Positions 27,816-36,365 of a stretch of DNA of 64,000 bases are shown one piece after another; within the stretch, counting starts at the first letter, position 1, and the number at the start of each line of letters is the position of its first letter. The notes below the pieces were generated by a model, which was not told the DNA's origin, did no database searches, and worked only from the letters and a program-made list of their open reading frames with translations. Origin of the DNA: Phyllobacterium phragmitis (GTDB lineage Bacteria; Pseudomonadota; Alphaproteobacteria; Rhizobiales; Rhizobiaceae). Location: positions 124,001-188,000 of the forward strand of contig NZ_PVBR01000008.1 in assembly GCF_002980495.1 (NCBI RefSeq). The letters are read 5' to 3'. Both the position numbers and the translations under genes were made by a program.

Positions 27816-28508
27816 TCAGGCTGAAGTTAGCGTGTCACGCAGAGCAATGATGCTATGCGAATTTAGCAGTAGCGACGCAGTCCCAAGTGTTTCAAGAAAT
27901 ACTGCTGATATCTCGTCACCATTCACGCGCAGCGTGTGTCCGACGCGAGTCAGCCGCAAATCCAACTCGTTGAACCCGGCAAGGTCGTCGTGGTGGTGTG
28001 CGCCGCCGCACCTATTGGCCACATAACGGATCGTCGCCTCGCGCGAGATGGTAAGGCCAGCGACGCCTAAGCAAGGCTGTAGCAAGAACTTCGACAGTTT
28101 GATGTCTGCAAGGACGTGCGTACAAGGAGAGCTGGCGACCTGTCTTTCGAATTGCGGCCGGTGAGGACTATTGGATCCTGGTTCCCGGTAGACGAAGTGC
28201 GGACGGACAGTTGCGAACCCCAGTTGATAGCCGCCACAGGCAAAAAGGACCGCCTCCTCGATTGGAATGCCGTCCAGCAAAGGTGCCCGTACCTGAATAG
28301 TCTGGCCCAGCTGATGGGCAGCTTGGGCGAGCGCACCATCAAACAGAAATCGTAGGGAGAGGCTGGCGCGAAGCGCCTCTGGCACGCCCGGCTTGGATGC
28401 ATTGAGGAGTTCCTCGAGTGTATTGAGGTGGATATCGACAACCTCAGCGCGTCGTATAAGCACGTCCATATTCTGCGTTGATGTCCCCCTACCGGAAATG
28501 GATCTCAT
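27816..28508 (-). CDS. Unknown protein, operon partner of the OLD nuclease
   Basis: A 230-residue protein not recognised. Visible segments are a helical first 80 residues (RRAEVVDIHLNTLEELLN, SLRFLFDGALAQAAHQLG), FACGGYQLGFATVRPHF, ADIKLSKFLLQPCLGV and ISREATIRYVANRCGGAHHHDD, a His/Asp-rich motif that could bind metal. It is transcribed into the OLD gene, whose ATG is 29 bases after its stop, so the two form a likely unit. AGGTGG precedes the ATG at 28508. A role as regulator or second component of the OLD defence unit is inference. Confidence 0.65.
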   Translation of the reverse strand: MRSISGRGTSTQNMDVLIRRAEVVDIHLNTLEELLNASKPGVPEALRASLSLRFLFDGALAQAAHQLGQTIQVRAPLLDGIPIEEAVLFACGGYQLGFATVRPHFVYREPGSNSPHRPQFERQVASSPCTHVLADIKLSKFLLQPCLGVAGLTISREATIRYVANRCGGAHHHDDLAGFNELDLRLTRVGHTLRVNGDEISAVFLETLGTASLLLNSHSIIALRDTLTSA

Positions 28509-28525
28509 CGGGTTCGTCCACCTAT

Positions 28526-29536
28526 CTAGGCGCTAGGTTCAGACGCCCGTTTCCACATCGGCGCACCGCTGCCATAGTGCAAATCCCTGTCAGCGCGTTC
28601 GGTGTAAAAGGCGTCCAAGCCAGGGTATGGCAGGTCCTTCTTACGTTCCTTGGCGCCGTATTGGACAACGGCTCGCTGCCACTTGAAGTCGAGATTTGGG
28701 CCGCTCTCGACGGACAGTCGCCCTTCACTGAGTCGATAGCTTGGAGTGACGAACTCCCGAACATAATCGCACACTAAATTCGCAGCTCGCGTAAGTTCAA
28801 GCATAAGGTCCTCGACTAAATCGACGTGAAAATCATACCTGCCCAAAAGATCATTGTATTTTTCCTCATTCCATTCCGGAATTTTATAAAACTTCCTTGT
28901 CATAAGCTCATCGTCACCAAACGGTTCAGCGTATTCACGAAATGTTTCCTGAAAATCTTGGAGGATAAGGCGAAAATTGTTCAAAGCGCTCTCCAGCCTT
29001 GGATAGCGGCCCGGCCAAATCCGATTCAAAAGCCATTTTCTCAGCTTGAAAAGATCGTCGTCAACTTCCTTCCATATGCTTGGCTGTCCGTGAGAGAGAA
29101 GAGAGCTGCTCCAACTTGACCATTGGTCCAGGTGCGCAAGCCTCTGCCACTCATCGATCATACCGGAATAATATTCGTCATCTTTTTGCTTTTTCTCATC
29201 ATAGCTCAACTGAGATTTTACCCAATCCTCGTGCTCCTTCTTCATTCGAACTAGATATTCGACGGAGTATTTTTCCGGCTGACTATCAACAATCTTGTGG
29301 TGAATGCGGCAAAGGAGAATCAGGTTTCCGTAACTGTTGCGTCGCTCGATCGGCATTGTGGGGTCGGCACGCGGCCCGTCGTCGCTTTCCGCCGCGATGT
29401 GGCAGTTCTCTCCAATGAGGGTGGCGTCATCGGTTTCCGTCTGGTCCTCGTATAGCTCGATTCGGCAACCCGGCTCGGAACACCGGCATGCAGCGCGTCC
29501 CCAGAGCATTTTGTGTGTCTTTATGGAAATCGACAT
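28526..29536 (-). CDS. HNH endonuclease-domain protein
   Basis: A 336-residue protein with an N-terminal HNH nuclease. The motif runs ENCHIAAESDDGPRAD, then NSYGNLILLCRIHHKIVDS, with Cys/His metal ligands. The remaining 230 residues are acidic and helical (WSSWSSSLLSHGQ, LFKLRKWLLNRIWPGRYPRL) and not recognised. ATG at 29536 follows GGGAGGATTTC; an upstream extension in the same frame is excluded because it would cross the LexA box at 29582. Base composition is visibly more AT-rich than the neighbours, a sign of recent transfer. It is divergent from the zinc-module gene across the LexA box. Confidence 0.8.
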   Translation of the reverse strand: MSISIKTHKMLWGRAACRCSEPGCRIELYEDQTETDDATLIGENCHIAAESDDGPRADPTMPIERRNSYGNLILLCRIHHKIVDSQPEKYSVEYLVRMKKEHEDWVKSQLSYDEKKQKDDEYYSGMIDEWQRLAHLDQWSSWSSSLLSHGQPSIWKEVDDDLFKLRKWLLNRIWPGRYPRLESALNNFRLILQDFQETFREYAEPFGDDELMTRKFYKIPEWNEEKYNDLLGRYDFHVDLVEDLMLELTRAANLVCDYVREFVTPSYRLSEGRLSVESGPNLDFKWQRAVVQYGAKERKKDLPYPGLDAFYTERADRDLHYGSGAPMWKRASEPSA

Positions 29537-29581
29537 GACTGCTGAAATCCTCCCGCTCGCATAGTTCCCAGATTGCCTATT

Positions 29582-29596
29582 GTTCCTGTATTGTTC
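29582..29596. promoter_or_regulatory. LexA (SOS) box between divergent HNH and zinc-module genes
   Basis: GTTCCTGTATTGTTC is a perfect GTTC-N7-GTTC, the alphaproteobacterial LexA site. It is 46 bases upstream of the HNH start and about 50 bases upstream of the plus-strand gene. Confidence 0.72.
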
Positions 29597-29648
29597 TACA
29601 TTCGCCAGTTCGGCGCAACAGTTGAATCCACCTGCTGGGGGACTTCCT

Positions 29649-31175
29649 TTGGTCGGCAACACCGTAACGATTACCATCCCGGACATAGAGAACATGCCCG
29701 ACGACGAGTTCGCCTGTTTCGCCCGGATGCACGATGGCCGCTGGAGCGACCAGACTAAGGCGATGATGCACCGCTTCGGAACCGGCAAGCTCAACCTCAA
29801 TCGGGCTTGGGCAGGCGCGACGCAGGCCTGGAATTGCCCATGCTGCAAGAGGACAAAAACGGAAATTGCCCGGCTCACGTCTTCAGGCGTCCTCCTATGC
29901 GCGATCGAGTCTCACCACGATCATCTAGGCGACACGGCCGGTGACCGGTTCAAGACGATCATCGGCACCAGCGAAGACCGTGAATTCACCATCCAGCGCG
30001 AGCATGCCAAATGCGGGATGCTCCAGTTCGTGGAGCGCTTCCAACGGACGCTGATCTGCATTGACTGCAATGTCGCCGAGACCGCCGCCAAAGACCTTCT
30101 GGGCAACGTCAACGACGACACCTTCATTTTGCGCAAACGCGAGTTCAGTTTCTCCCCGCTGGAAATCGCCGGCTTCATCAAGCCGGCTGCGAACAAGGTG
30201 CATCAACTGGACGCAGATGCCGTCCGCTCGACGTGGGAAAGGGTAAAGCCGGACATTATCGATCGCATGGATTTCTGCGAACGGATGGCCCGGCGCTTCG
30301 TCAACGGGAAGAACCGCCGGGAGGTGGCGGTGGGCACCCGTGAGCGGCTGGAAATGGATGATCACCTCGTCATCATGGAACAGGTCAGGGAGGCACTGCC
30401 AGAGCTTTCCAGAGGCAACAGCATCGCAACGCGGGTGATGATCCGATCGGTTGCCAGAGACGCAGTGCGGCACTCTGATAGGCCGAAGACGAAGCCGGCG
30501 ACCCGAGCGATTACCGATGCGGAATATGCGAAGGTCGACGCCGCCAATGCCGACCAGAAACACTGGCCCAAGGTCGATGAGAACTGGCGCTGTGCATGCT
30601 GCCAGCGGACAAAGCGGGAGATATGCCGACTATCGAACAAGAGGCTATGGCATGCCAAAATCCATATTCTCCGGGACTGGATCTTCGATGCGACGGAGCC
30701 GAATGCTCGATACTGGAGAGCTCCGCTGGAGAACACGAATCTCATGATCGTGGACCACGTCCCGTCGCTGGTTTGTCAGGACTGCCGTCACGTCGTGTCG
30801 GAAATCCAGAGGATGGATGACAGCGTGGACTGCAACGCCCTGACGATCGCCGACATGGCCGAGTCGATCACCGCGATTGCGCCGCACCAGCTACACGACA
30901 TCGACTATCAGTTCGCCATGCAGCGGGCGCACGACAACGGTGACATCGTAGCGGCCGTCGAAGCCTACCACGCCCATGAACAAGATGTCCGTTTCCAGAT
31001 GGAAAGGATCAAATCGTTCATGAAGCGCCACCGCTGCCCAATCGAGGATGCGCGGAACACCTTCGCCTACGAGTATGCCAAGGCGGTGGACGTGGAACTA
31101 GAGGAAGGCCACGCATTCATGGATTGGATGATTGCCGAGGGAAGGCGATTCGAGAAGCGCCGAGGTTCTGAGTAA
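29649..31175 (+). CDS. Protein with two tandem CxCC...CxxC zinc-binding modules (possible HNH-like nuclease)
   Basis: A 508-residue protein with an internal duplication. Module 1 has WNCPCCKRTKTE (Cys63, 65, 66), SHHDHLGD (89-92) and LICIDCN (Cys137, 140). Module 2 has WRCACCQRTKRE (Cys315, 317, 318), IVDHVPS and LVCQDCRH (Cys376, 379). Paired CxxC knuckles around a DH motif resemble the HNH/treble-clef fold, so two nuclease-like domains are proposed; the family itself is not recognised. Start TTG at 29649 follows GGGGGA; ATG at 29694 is an alternative. Transcription probably starts at the LexA box. Function is likely in DNA metabolism or defence, by context only. Confidence 0.65.
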   Translation: MVGNTVTITIPDIENMPDDEFACFARMHDGRWSDQTKAMMHRFGTGKLNLNRAWAGATQAWNCPCCKRTKTEIARLTSSGVLLCAIESHHDHLGDTAGDRFKTIIGTSEDREFTIQREHAKCGMLQFVERFQRTLICIDCNVAETAAKDLLGNVNDDTFILRKREFSFSPLEIAGFIKPAANKVHQLDADAVRSTWERVKPDIIDRMDFCERMARRFVNGKNRREVAVGTRERLEMDDHLVIMEQVREALPELSRGNSIATRVMIRSVARDAVRHSDRPKTKPATRAITDAEYAKVDAANADQKHWPKVDENWRCACCQRTKREICRLSNKRLWHAKIHILRDWIFDATEPNARYWRAPLENTNLMIVDHVPSLVCQDCRHVVSEIQRMDDSVDCNALTIADMAESITAIAPHQLHDIDYQFAMQRAHDNGDIVAAVEAYHAHEQDVRFQMERIKSFMKRHRCPIEDARNTFAYEYAKAVDVELEEGHAFMDWMIAEGRRFEKRRGSE

Positions 31176-31488
31176 GAAGACTTTGGCGTCCGGTTGCGCT
31201 CCAATCAACTTGAAGAAGGGCTGCCAGCGCCCGAATCGGCGAAGCGAAGTTCAGTTTGCAAAGGTCGAAATCGTGCTGTTTATGCTCCAGTCGGCCCGAT
31301 CGGATACGCTGAACGACGGCAACGTCCGCTTTCCAGTGAGTATGTTCCGAGTGCGGACTGACAGCTGCCGGGACATTCTGCGTTGCGGCACATCATTCCG
31401 AATTCGCACCCAAATAGTCCTAACACGACTTGGACGCGGTCGCTGTGCGTGCAGTAACAAAGCGACGAGCCAGCAAGAAGGAAACGAA
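31176..31488. other. Gap of about 310 bases before the beta-lactamase
   Basis: No gene seen, although the frame of the beta-lactamase is open back to 31132. AGAAGGA at 31477-31483 fixes the beta-lactamase start. Confidence 0.5.
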
Positions 31489-32292
31489 ATGCGCAGACTT
31501 GTCCTTTCCGTCGTCGCAACACTTCTCACCTTGCCCGCATCTGCGGACACACGAACTATTTGCACCCTTGTCGCTGACGCCAACAGTGGACAGACTCTGG
31601 TTGAAGAGGGCGATTGCGCGCAGCGAATGTCACCCGCATCCACCTTTAAGATCACTATCGGCCTCATGGGGTTCGATGCCGGTATTCTCAAATCGCCCTC
31701 GGCACCGGAACTCCCATTCCGTGAAGGCTATATCGATTGGCGGCCGGAGTGGAAGCAGGCGACTACGCCGTCGCGCTGGATGAAGCATTCGGTCGTCTGG
31801 TACTCGCAGCAGATCACTCAACGGCTCGGCGAAAAGCGATACAAAGCCTATGTCGAGAAGTTCGATTACGGAAACCGGGACGTTTCGGGCGACCCGGGTA
31901 AAGCGAACGGTCTGACCAATGCGTGGCTCAGTTCCTCGCTGCAGATTTCGCCGGTTGAGCAGGTGGAGTTTCTACGCAAACTCGTCGGCCGCGAATTGCC
32001 GGTCAGCGAGGCGGCGGTCACCAATACGGCGGCAATCTTGGACTATGGCGTGCAGGACGGGGGTTGGCAGCTCTACGGCAAGACCGGTGCGGGGCTACCG
32101 CGCGGTGCCGACGGGCAGGTGGTGAAAGGCCAGCCCTTCGGCTGGTTCGTTGGCTGGGCACAGCGGGACGGCCGCACCATCGTTTTCGCCAGGCTCATCC
32201 AGGACAGCAACCGGCAGTCCACACCTCCAGGTTTTCGGGCGCGCGACGGTCTGATAGCTGATCTATTGGGCACGGAGAGCCCACTGAACTGA
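31489..32292 (+). CDS. Class D beta-lactamase (OXA-type)
   Basis: A 267-residue serine beta-lactamase with a signal peptide (MRRLVLSVVATLLTLPASA, cleavage near residue 19). All class D motifs are present: S51-T-F-K54, S101-V-V, Y127-G-N129 and K198-T-G200, with WFVGWAQ after it. It hydrolyses beta-lactam rings in the periplasm. ATG at 31489 follows AGAAGGAAACGA. It is followed after 61 bases by a LysR regulator and then a lytic transglycosylase, all on the same strand, a cell-wall-themed run. No insertion sequence or integron cassette site was seen beside it, so this looks resident rather than recently mobilised. Confidence 0.92.
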   Translation: MRRLVLSVVATLLTLPASADTRTICTLVADANSGQTLVEEGDCAQRMSPASTFKITIGLMGFDAGILKSPSAPELPFREGYIDWRPEWKQATTPSRWMKHSVVWYSQQITQRLGEKRYKAYVEKFDYGNRDVSGDPGKANGLTNAWLSSSLQISPVEQVEFLRKLVGRELPVSEAAVTNTAAILDYGVQDGGWQLYGKTGAGLPRGADGQVVKGQPFGWFVGWAQRDGRTIVFARLIQDSNRQSTPPGFRARDGLIADLLGTESPLN

Positions 32293-32353
32293 CTTCAAGC
32301 GCGGATGTGCCTGCTCCTTCATTGGGGCAGGTCCTCTCGGCAATGGTGGGTGC

Positions 32354-33220
32354 ATGAATATCGATCTTCTCCGCGACTTCATCTGCCTTGCGGAGACGCT
32401 GAGCCTCACCCTTGCGGCCGAAATCCGGCATACGACTCAATCGAACATCAGCAAGCGGCTCCGCCGCCTTGAGGAATCCCTTGGCAAAGCGCTTGTCGAT
32501 CGCCGCAGCCGCCCCATGCAGCTAACCCAAGCAGGCCAGGACTTTCTGCCAAAGGCGCGCATGATCCTTGAGGAACTCGACGCCTTTCGCGGCTCAGAGG
32601 CGCCATGGAGTCCGAGCGAAGGCGGCATGACGATCGCCATGCCGCATAGCGCGACAGTCTCTATTTTTCCCCGTTTCAAGGAACGACTCTCGCATCAGAT
32701 GTCGGATGTGTTCTTTGCGCCGCGCATTGCCAATCAGGACACGGTCGCGCAGATGCTGGCGCGATCCGAGATCGACCTCGCCCTCGTCACCCGGCATCCC
32801 CGTGTACCACCGGCGGAAGAGCTTGCCGTGTTTCGGCCGGTCGATATTGCGCGGGATCGGCTCGTGATTGTCGCGCCGCCAGGCATCCCGGATGCCGAAG
32901 AACGGCCGCTCCACGTTTCACACCCGCTGACTTACATCGGGCGCATCTGGAAGACCTGTCGGGGCAATGTGCCCACAACGCGGGAAATCCCCCATGGAAT
33001 GGCCGCCGACATTCGCGCCCATTGCCTCGCTGGCGGAGGCCGGGGCGTTCTGCCGGAAACGCTGGTCGAAGCGGACATCGCGGCGGGACGGCTCTTGGTC
33101 TACCCCAGCAAAAGCGATCTAAGCTTTGTAGTTTCGCTTTTTGCATCTCCCCGTGCTTCCCGTCGAGCCAAGCGAATATGGCAGCTTGCGGCAGATTGGG
33201 ACGATCAAAAATCTAAGTAA
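32354..33220 (+). CDS. LysR-family regulator
   Basis: A 288-residue LysR-type protein with N-terminal HTH (LRDFICLAETLSLTLAAEIRH, TQSNISKRLRRLEESLG) and an effector domain that includes FPRFKERLSH and RSEIDLALVTRHP. The usual LAAEIRHTTQS replaces the more common AA..L..sQPA sequence. It lies downstream of the class D beta-lactamase in the same direction rather than divergent from it. Control of the beta-lactamase and the transglycosylase is possible by proximity, but AmpR-style divergence is absent. Confidence 0.83.
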   Translation: MNIDLLRDFICLAETLSLTLAAEIRHTTQSNISKRLRRLEESLGKALVDRRSRPMQLTQAGQDFLPKARMILEELDAFRGSEAPWSPSEGGMTIAMPHSATVSIFPRFKERLSHQMSDVFFAPRIANQDTVAQMLARSEIDLALVTRHPRVPPAEELAVFRPVDIARDRLVIVAPPGIPDAEERPLHVSHPLTYIGRIWKTCRGNVPTTREIPHGMAADIRAHCLAGGGRGVLPETLVEADIAAGRLLVYPSKSDLSFVVSLFASPRASRRAKRIWQLAADWDDQKSK

Positions 33221-33240
33221 TTTCGCCGACGGGAAGCCTT

Positions 33241-34482
33241 ATGCAGAAGATTATCATGTGCCTAGGAAGCCTCGCGATCACGGTGGCATGTGCGGGAACG
33301 GCCGAAAGCAATCTTGCCGACGTGATGCGACCACAGTCGTCTGCTTTCACAGAGACCTTCGATGCCGAAACCGAAATGCGCGCCTGGATCACGGATTTCC
33401 GCCCCCGTGCGTTGGCGCGAGGGATTAGCCAGACAACGTTCGACCGAGCTTTCGCTGGCGTGCGCTACAACCCGGAGGTTATAAGACGTGACGGCAATCA
33501 GGCTGAGTTCACAAAAACAATCTGGGACTATTTGGACGCTGCGGTGTCGGATACCCGCATCGAGAACGGCCGCGCTACGTTAGCCCACTACAGCACTATA
33601 CTTAACCAGATAGAAGCTGAATATGGTGTCGACAAGGAAATTCTTGTCGCCTTCTGGGGCATTGAATCGAACTACGGCACCCACAGGGGCGACTTTCCTG
33701 TTGTCGAGAGCCTGGCAACGCTTGCCTATGAAGGTCGCCGTGCCTCCTTTTTCGAAGAACAGCTCATCGCTGCACTCAAGATACTGCAGGCAGATGACGT
33801 TGAAACTTCGGAAATGGTAGGCAGCTGGGCTGGCGCGATGGGGCACACCCAGTTTATGCCAGACACGTTTCTGAGCTATGCGATTGACTTCAGTGGTGAC
33901 GGACGGCGCGACATTTGGTCAGATGATCCTACAGATGCGCTGGCTTCGACATCAAGTCTTCTCGCGCGGGGCGGCTGGCAAAGAGGCCAGGTTTGGGGAC
34001 TGGAGGTCAGCCTGCCGCGAGGCTTCGACTACGCACAAATCGGCCGGCGAAACCAATTGCCAGCCTCCGCGTGGGCGGCGCAGGGGGTACGTTCTGTGGA
34101 CGGGAAAGTTTTCCCTCCAGGGCAGGCATCAATCCTACTGCCCGGCGGAGCCGAAGGCGCAGCCTTCCTAGTTTACCGCAACTTTCATGCGATCCGGCGC
34201 TATAACCCCGCAGATAGCTACGCCATTGCCGTGGCGCATCTTGCGGACCGGTTGAGAGGGCTGGGCCCGATCCAGCGCATTCCCGCCAATGTCAGCCGCG
34301 CACTGAGCCACGAAGAGCGACTGGAATTACAGGAGCGGTTGACGCGGGCAGGGTTTGACACGAGGGGTACCGATGGGAGAATTGGCCCAAATACTGTCAA
34401 GGCTATCAGGGCTTACCAGCGCTCAGTCGGATTGATTCCGGACGGCTTCGCGGATGAAAGGTTGCTTCGGCGGCTGCGCTGA
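33241..34482 (+). CDS. Lytic murein transglycosylase (MltB-like)
   Basis: A 413-residue secreted peptidoglycan lyase. A short hydrophobic N-terminus ends at AC (residues 16-17), so it may be a lipoprotein, though the lipobox is imperfect. The SLT_2/MltB domain has the catalytic Glu142 in FWGIESNYGTHRGDF, plus GSWAGAMGHTQFMPDTFLSYA. A peptidoglycan-binding domain covers about residues 350-413 (LQERLTRAGFDTRGTDGRIG). It cleaves glycan strands to 1,6-anhydro-MurNAc products. The gene begins 20 bases after the LysR stop. Confidence 0.9.
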   Translation: MQKIIMCLGSLAITVACAGTAESNLADVMRPQSSAFTETFDAETEMRAWITDFRPRALARGISQTTFDRAFAGVRYNPEVIRRDGNQAEFTKTIWDYLDAAVSDTRIENGRATLAHYSTILNQIEAEYGVDKEILVAFWGIESNYGTHRGDFPVVESLATLAYEGRRASFFEEQLIAALKILQADDVETSEMVGSWAGAMGHTQFMPDTFLSYAIDFSGDGRRDIWSDDPTDALASTSSLLARGGWQRGQVWGLEVSLPRGFDYAQIGRRNQLPASAWAAQGVRSVDGKVFPPGQASILLPGGAEGAAFLVYRNFHAIRRYNPADSYAIAVAHLADRLRGLGPIQRIPANVSRALSHEERLELQERLTRAGFDTRGTDGRIGPNTVKAIRAYQRSVGLIPDGFADERLLRRLR

Positions 34483-34663
34483 CCGCACAGGAACTGCCTT
34501 TGCTACCAATCTGGAGCACATCGGCGGCAGCAATGCGCCTCCATCCCGGTCTTTGAACTCACCATGGCGGTGCTCCAGAAGCGGACATCTGTAACCAGTG
34601 GCTACCGCACTGTGAGACAAGCCTGGTTACACGCCGGTTCCTTCGAACTCCCTTAGCGCTATG

Positions 34664-35170
34664 TCAGTCGACTGAATAGTTAAAGGTGCCGCACAGTCCG
34701 GGGCTGTTGATGTCCTTTGGCTCCTTCGATCCCTCGAAGACGGCTACTCCAAGCAGCGACGCCCCGAACGACAAGGATTCATGGAAGACCAGATATTTGG
34801 CTGCCTTGCCGCAAAGCGTGTTGCCGTTGAGAAGCGTGCCGGGATCCTTTGCGACCTTGAACACCTCGGCAGTCACTTTCTTGCCGTCGACGTCATCCCA
34901 CTGACGCCAGGACGCGCCAACGGACGTCAACTGGGCCTTTTTGCCGTTGCCGAAAGTGATTGTCATCTTGCTTCCAGGGGTCGCGAACTGATTGTTGCCG
35001 GACAGCCGGATTGCACCAGTGATCGATTCCGCAGTGCGGCTGTAGGGTTCGAATTTCCGTTTGTCCTGCCAAACGTGGTGTTCGATAGCCGATTGCGCGA
35101 GGACCGGTCCCGATAGAAGGGATGCCGCTATAGCAAGGGCTAGCGGATATCTGTGCTGCAAAGCCATCAT
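34664..35170 (-). CDS. Small secreted protein of unknown function
   Basis: A 168-residue protein with a clear signal peptide (MALQHRYPLALAIAASLLSG, then PVLAQSA) and cleavage after VLA. The mature part, about 145 residues, has two cysteines in TLCGKAAKY and GLCGTFNY, suitable for one disulfide. Segments such as ITGAIRLSGN and KMTITFGNGKKAQLTSVG suggest a beta-rich periplasmic fold. It begins two bases after the TcmP stop, so it is probably read from the same transcript, though an association with that system is unproven. Confidence 0.75.
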   Translation of the reverse strand: MMALQHRYPLALAIAASLLSGPVLAQSAIEHHVWQDKRKFEPYSRTAESITGAIRLSGNNQFATPGSKMTITFGNGKKAQLTSVGASWRQWDDVDGKKVTAEVFKVAKDPGTLLNGNTLCGKAAKYLVFHESLSFGASLLGVAVFEGSKEPKDINSPGLCGTFNYSVD

Positions 35171-35171
35171 T

Positions 35172-36347
35172 CTAAGAAGCATGCTCAGTCATGGCAGTTT
35201 CCACCAGGCCGATCATGTCTGTTTCGTCCGGAGTCTTCCTCCGGGAGCCGCCAGCCTTCCATGTTTCGGCGATGATGCCGTCTTTCCCTAGTTCGGCGCA
35301 GACTTTCCTTGCGTCTGTCCGGCGAAGCATGAAGGTCTCCAACATGGGTGGCCAAACCTGCGAGAAGGGGAAAGCGCAGCCGTTTTCCTTCAGCTCGTCT
35401 TGAAGCCATACCTTAGCTTGCTTCCTGTATTCGGCGACCTGAGTGTCAATCGGCGGAACAGCGTGCAGGTCGGCAACCGAGAATATGCTGCCCTGTCCAG
35501 TTTTCGCTTCCAGCAGTGCCTGCTTCGCCTCAAGCCTCCGCATGCCGTGCTCTTTCATTGCGGAGTACTCGACCTCCCGATAGGCCTCCACCCCCTTCAC
35601 GTTCCTTGAGCCGTATACAATGCAGAAATGCGTGCGGTCCGCCAATTTCTCGATTGGGGTCGAAAGAACGTATCGGAAATCCCCTGCCTTCTTGAACTCC
35701 TCTGCGAAGATTGCTTGCACCGCCTCGTCCCGGGGGAGCGAAGAAGCCTCGATCCGAGCCTTCCAATCTTTGCCGAGAATGCCGTCGAAAGTGGCGGCGA
35801 TCCTTGGATTGTCCCACGCCGTGAATCTGTTCACGAAGTCGAACATGTAATTCAGCAACACCTCGCCGGGCGTGTGCTTCATGATCCTTGAGATTTTCTC
35901 GAATTCGTAGCCCGTCCATCCGGTAGGATCGATGAAGGTCAGGGCAAACGAACTGCCGACCACTTTCATGATCTCGTCGACGGCATCTTCGAAGCGGCCA
36001 TGAAAGGTGTACACATAGAACTCGTTGGCCGGATCGTGGTGCTTCGTCACGGCCGCTTCGAGCTTGGCGTAGGAAGAAGCCTTTTCTTCGACGAAGAAAC
36101 ACCGGATCCGTTTGCGCTTGCCTTGCGCCCGCATCTGCTGCTGCACGTCCCTCAGAACGCCGATCGCGATCATGAAAGATGTGTCGGAATAATCGGAAGT
36201 CTGCGATTCCCACGGGCCGGAGAAGCCGTCCACGTATGTCAGCGTGGGATGACCGCCCTGCAGAAGCTTGAAGGCCAATGTCTGAAGATACTTCCTCAGG
36301 ATGATGTGCTTGGCTTGGGTCTGTTCCCGATCCCGATAAACGTTCAT
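35172..36347 (-). CDS. tcmP: Three-Cys-motif partner protein TcmP
   Basis: A 391-residue protein of the three-Cys-motif partner (TcmP) family. Family-like sequence includes KHIILRKYLQTLAFKLLQG at the start, then TYVDGFSGPWES, FFVEEKASSYAKLEAAV and FIDPTGWTGYEFEKISRIM, where the DGFSG/FIDP motifs resemble a methyltransferase-like fold. It lies 18 bases after its partner, a DUF5131 three-Cys protein, as in other genomes. The pair is led by a LexA box. Its biochemical role is not established; DNA repair or defence is suspected from its genomic association. Confidence 0.85.
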   Translation of the reverse strand: MNVYRDREQTQAKHIILRKYLQTLAFKLLQGGHPTLTYVDGFSGPWESQTSDYSDTSFMIAIGVLRDVQQQMRAQGKRKRIRCFFVEEKASSYAKLEAAVTKHHDPANEFYVYTFHGRFEDAVDEIMKVVGSSFALTFIDPTGWTGYEFEKISRIMKHTPGEVLLNYMFDFVNRFTAWDNPRIAATFDGILGKDWKARIEASSLPRDEAVQAIFAEEFKKAGDFRYVLSTPIEKLADRTHFCIVYGSRNVKGVEAYREVEYSAMKEHGMRRLEAKQALLEAKTGQGSIFSVADLHAVPPIDTQVAEYRKQAKVWLQDELKENGCAFPFSQVWPPMLETFMLRRTDARKVCAELGKDGIIAETWKAGGSRRKTPDETDMIGLVETAMTEHAS

Positions 36348-36365
36348 CTCACCCTGGCTGGAAGG

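Noticed and set aside
26222-28508. Gabija system
   Set aside because: The OLD protein resembles GajA, but there is no UvrD-like GajB helicase next to it.
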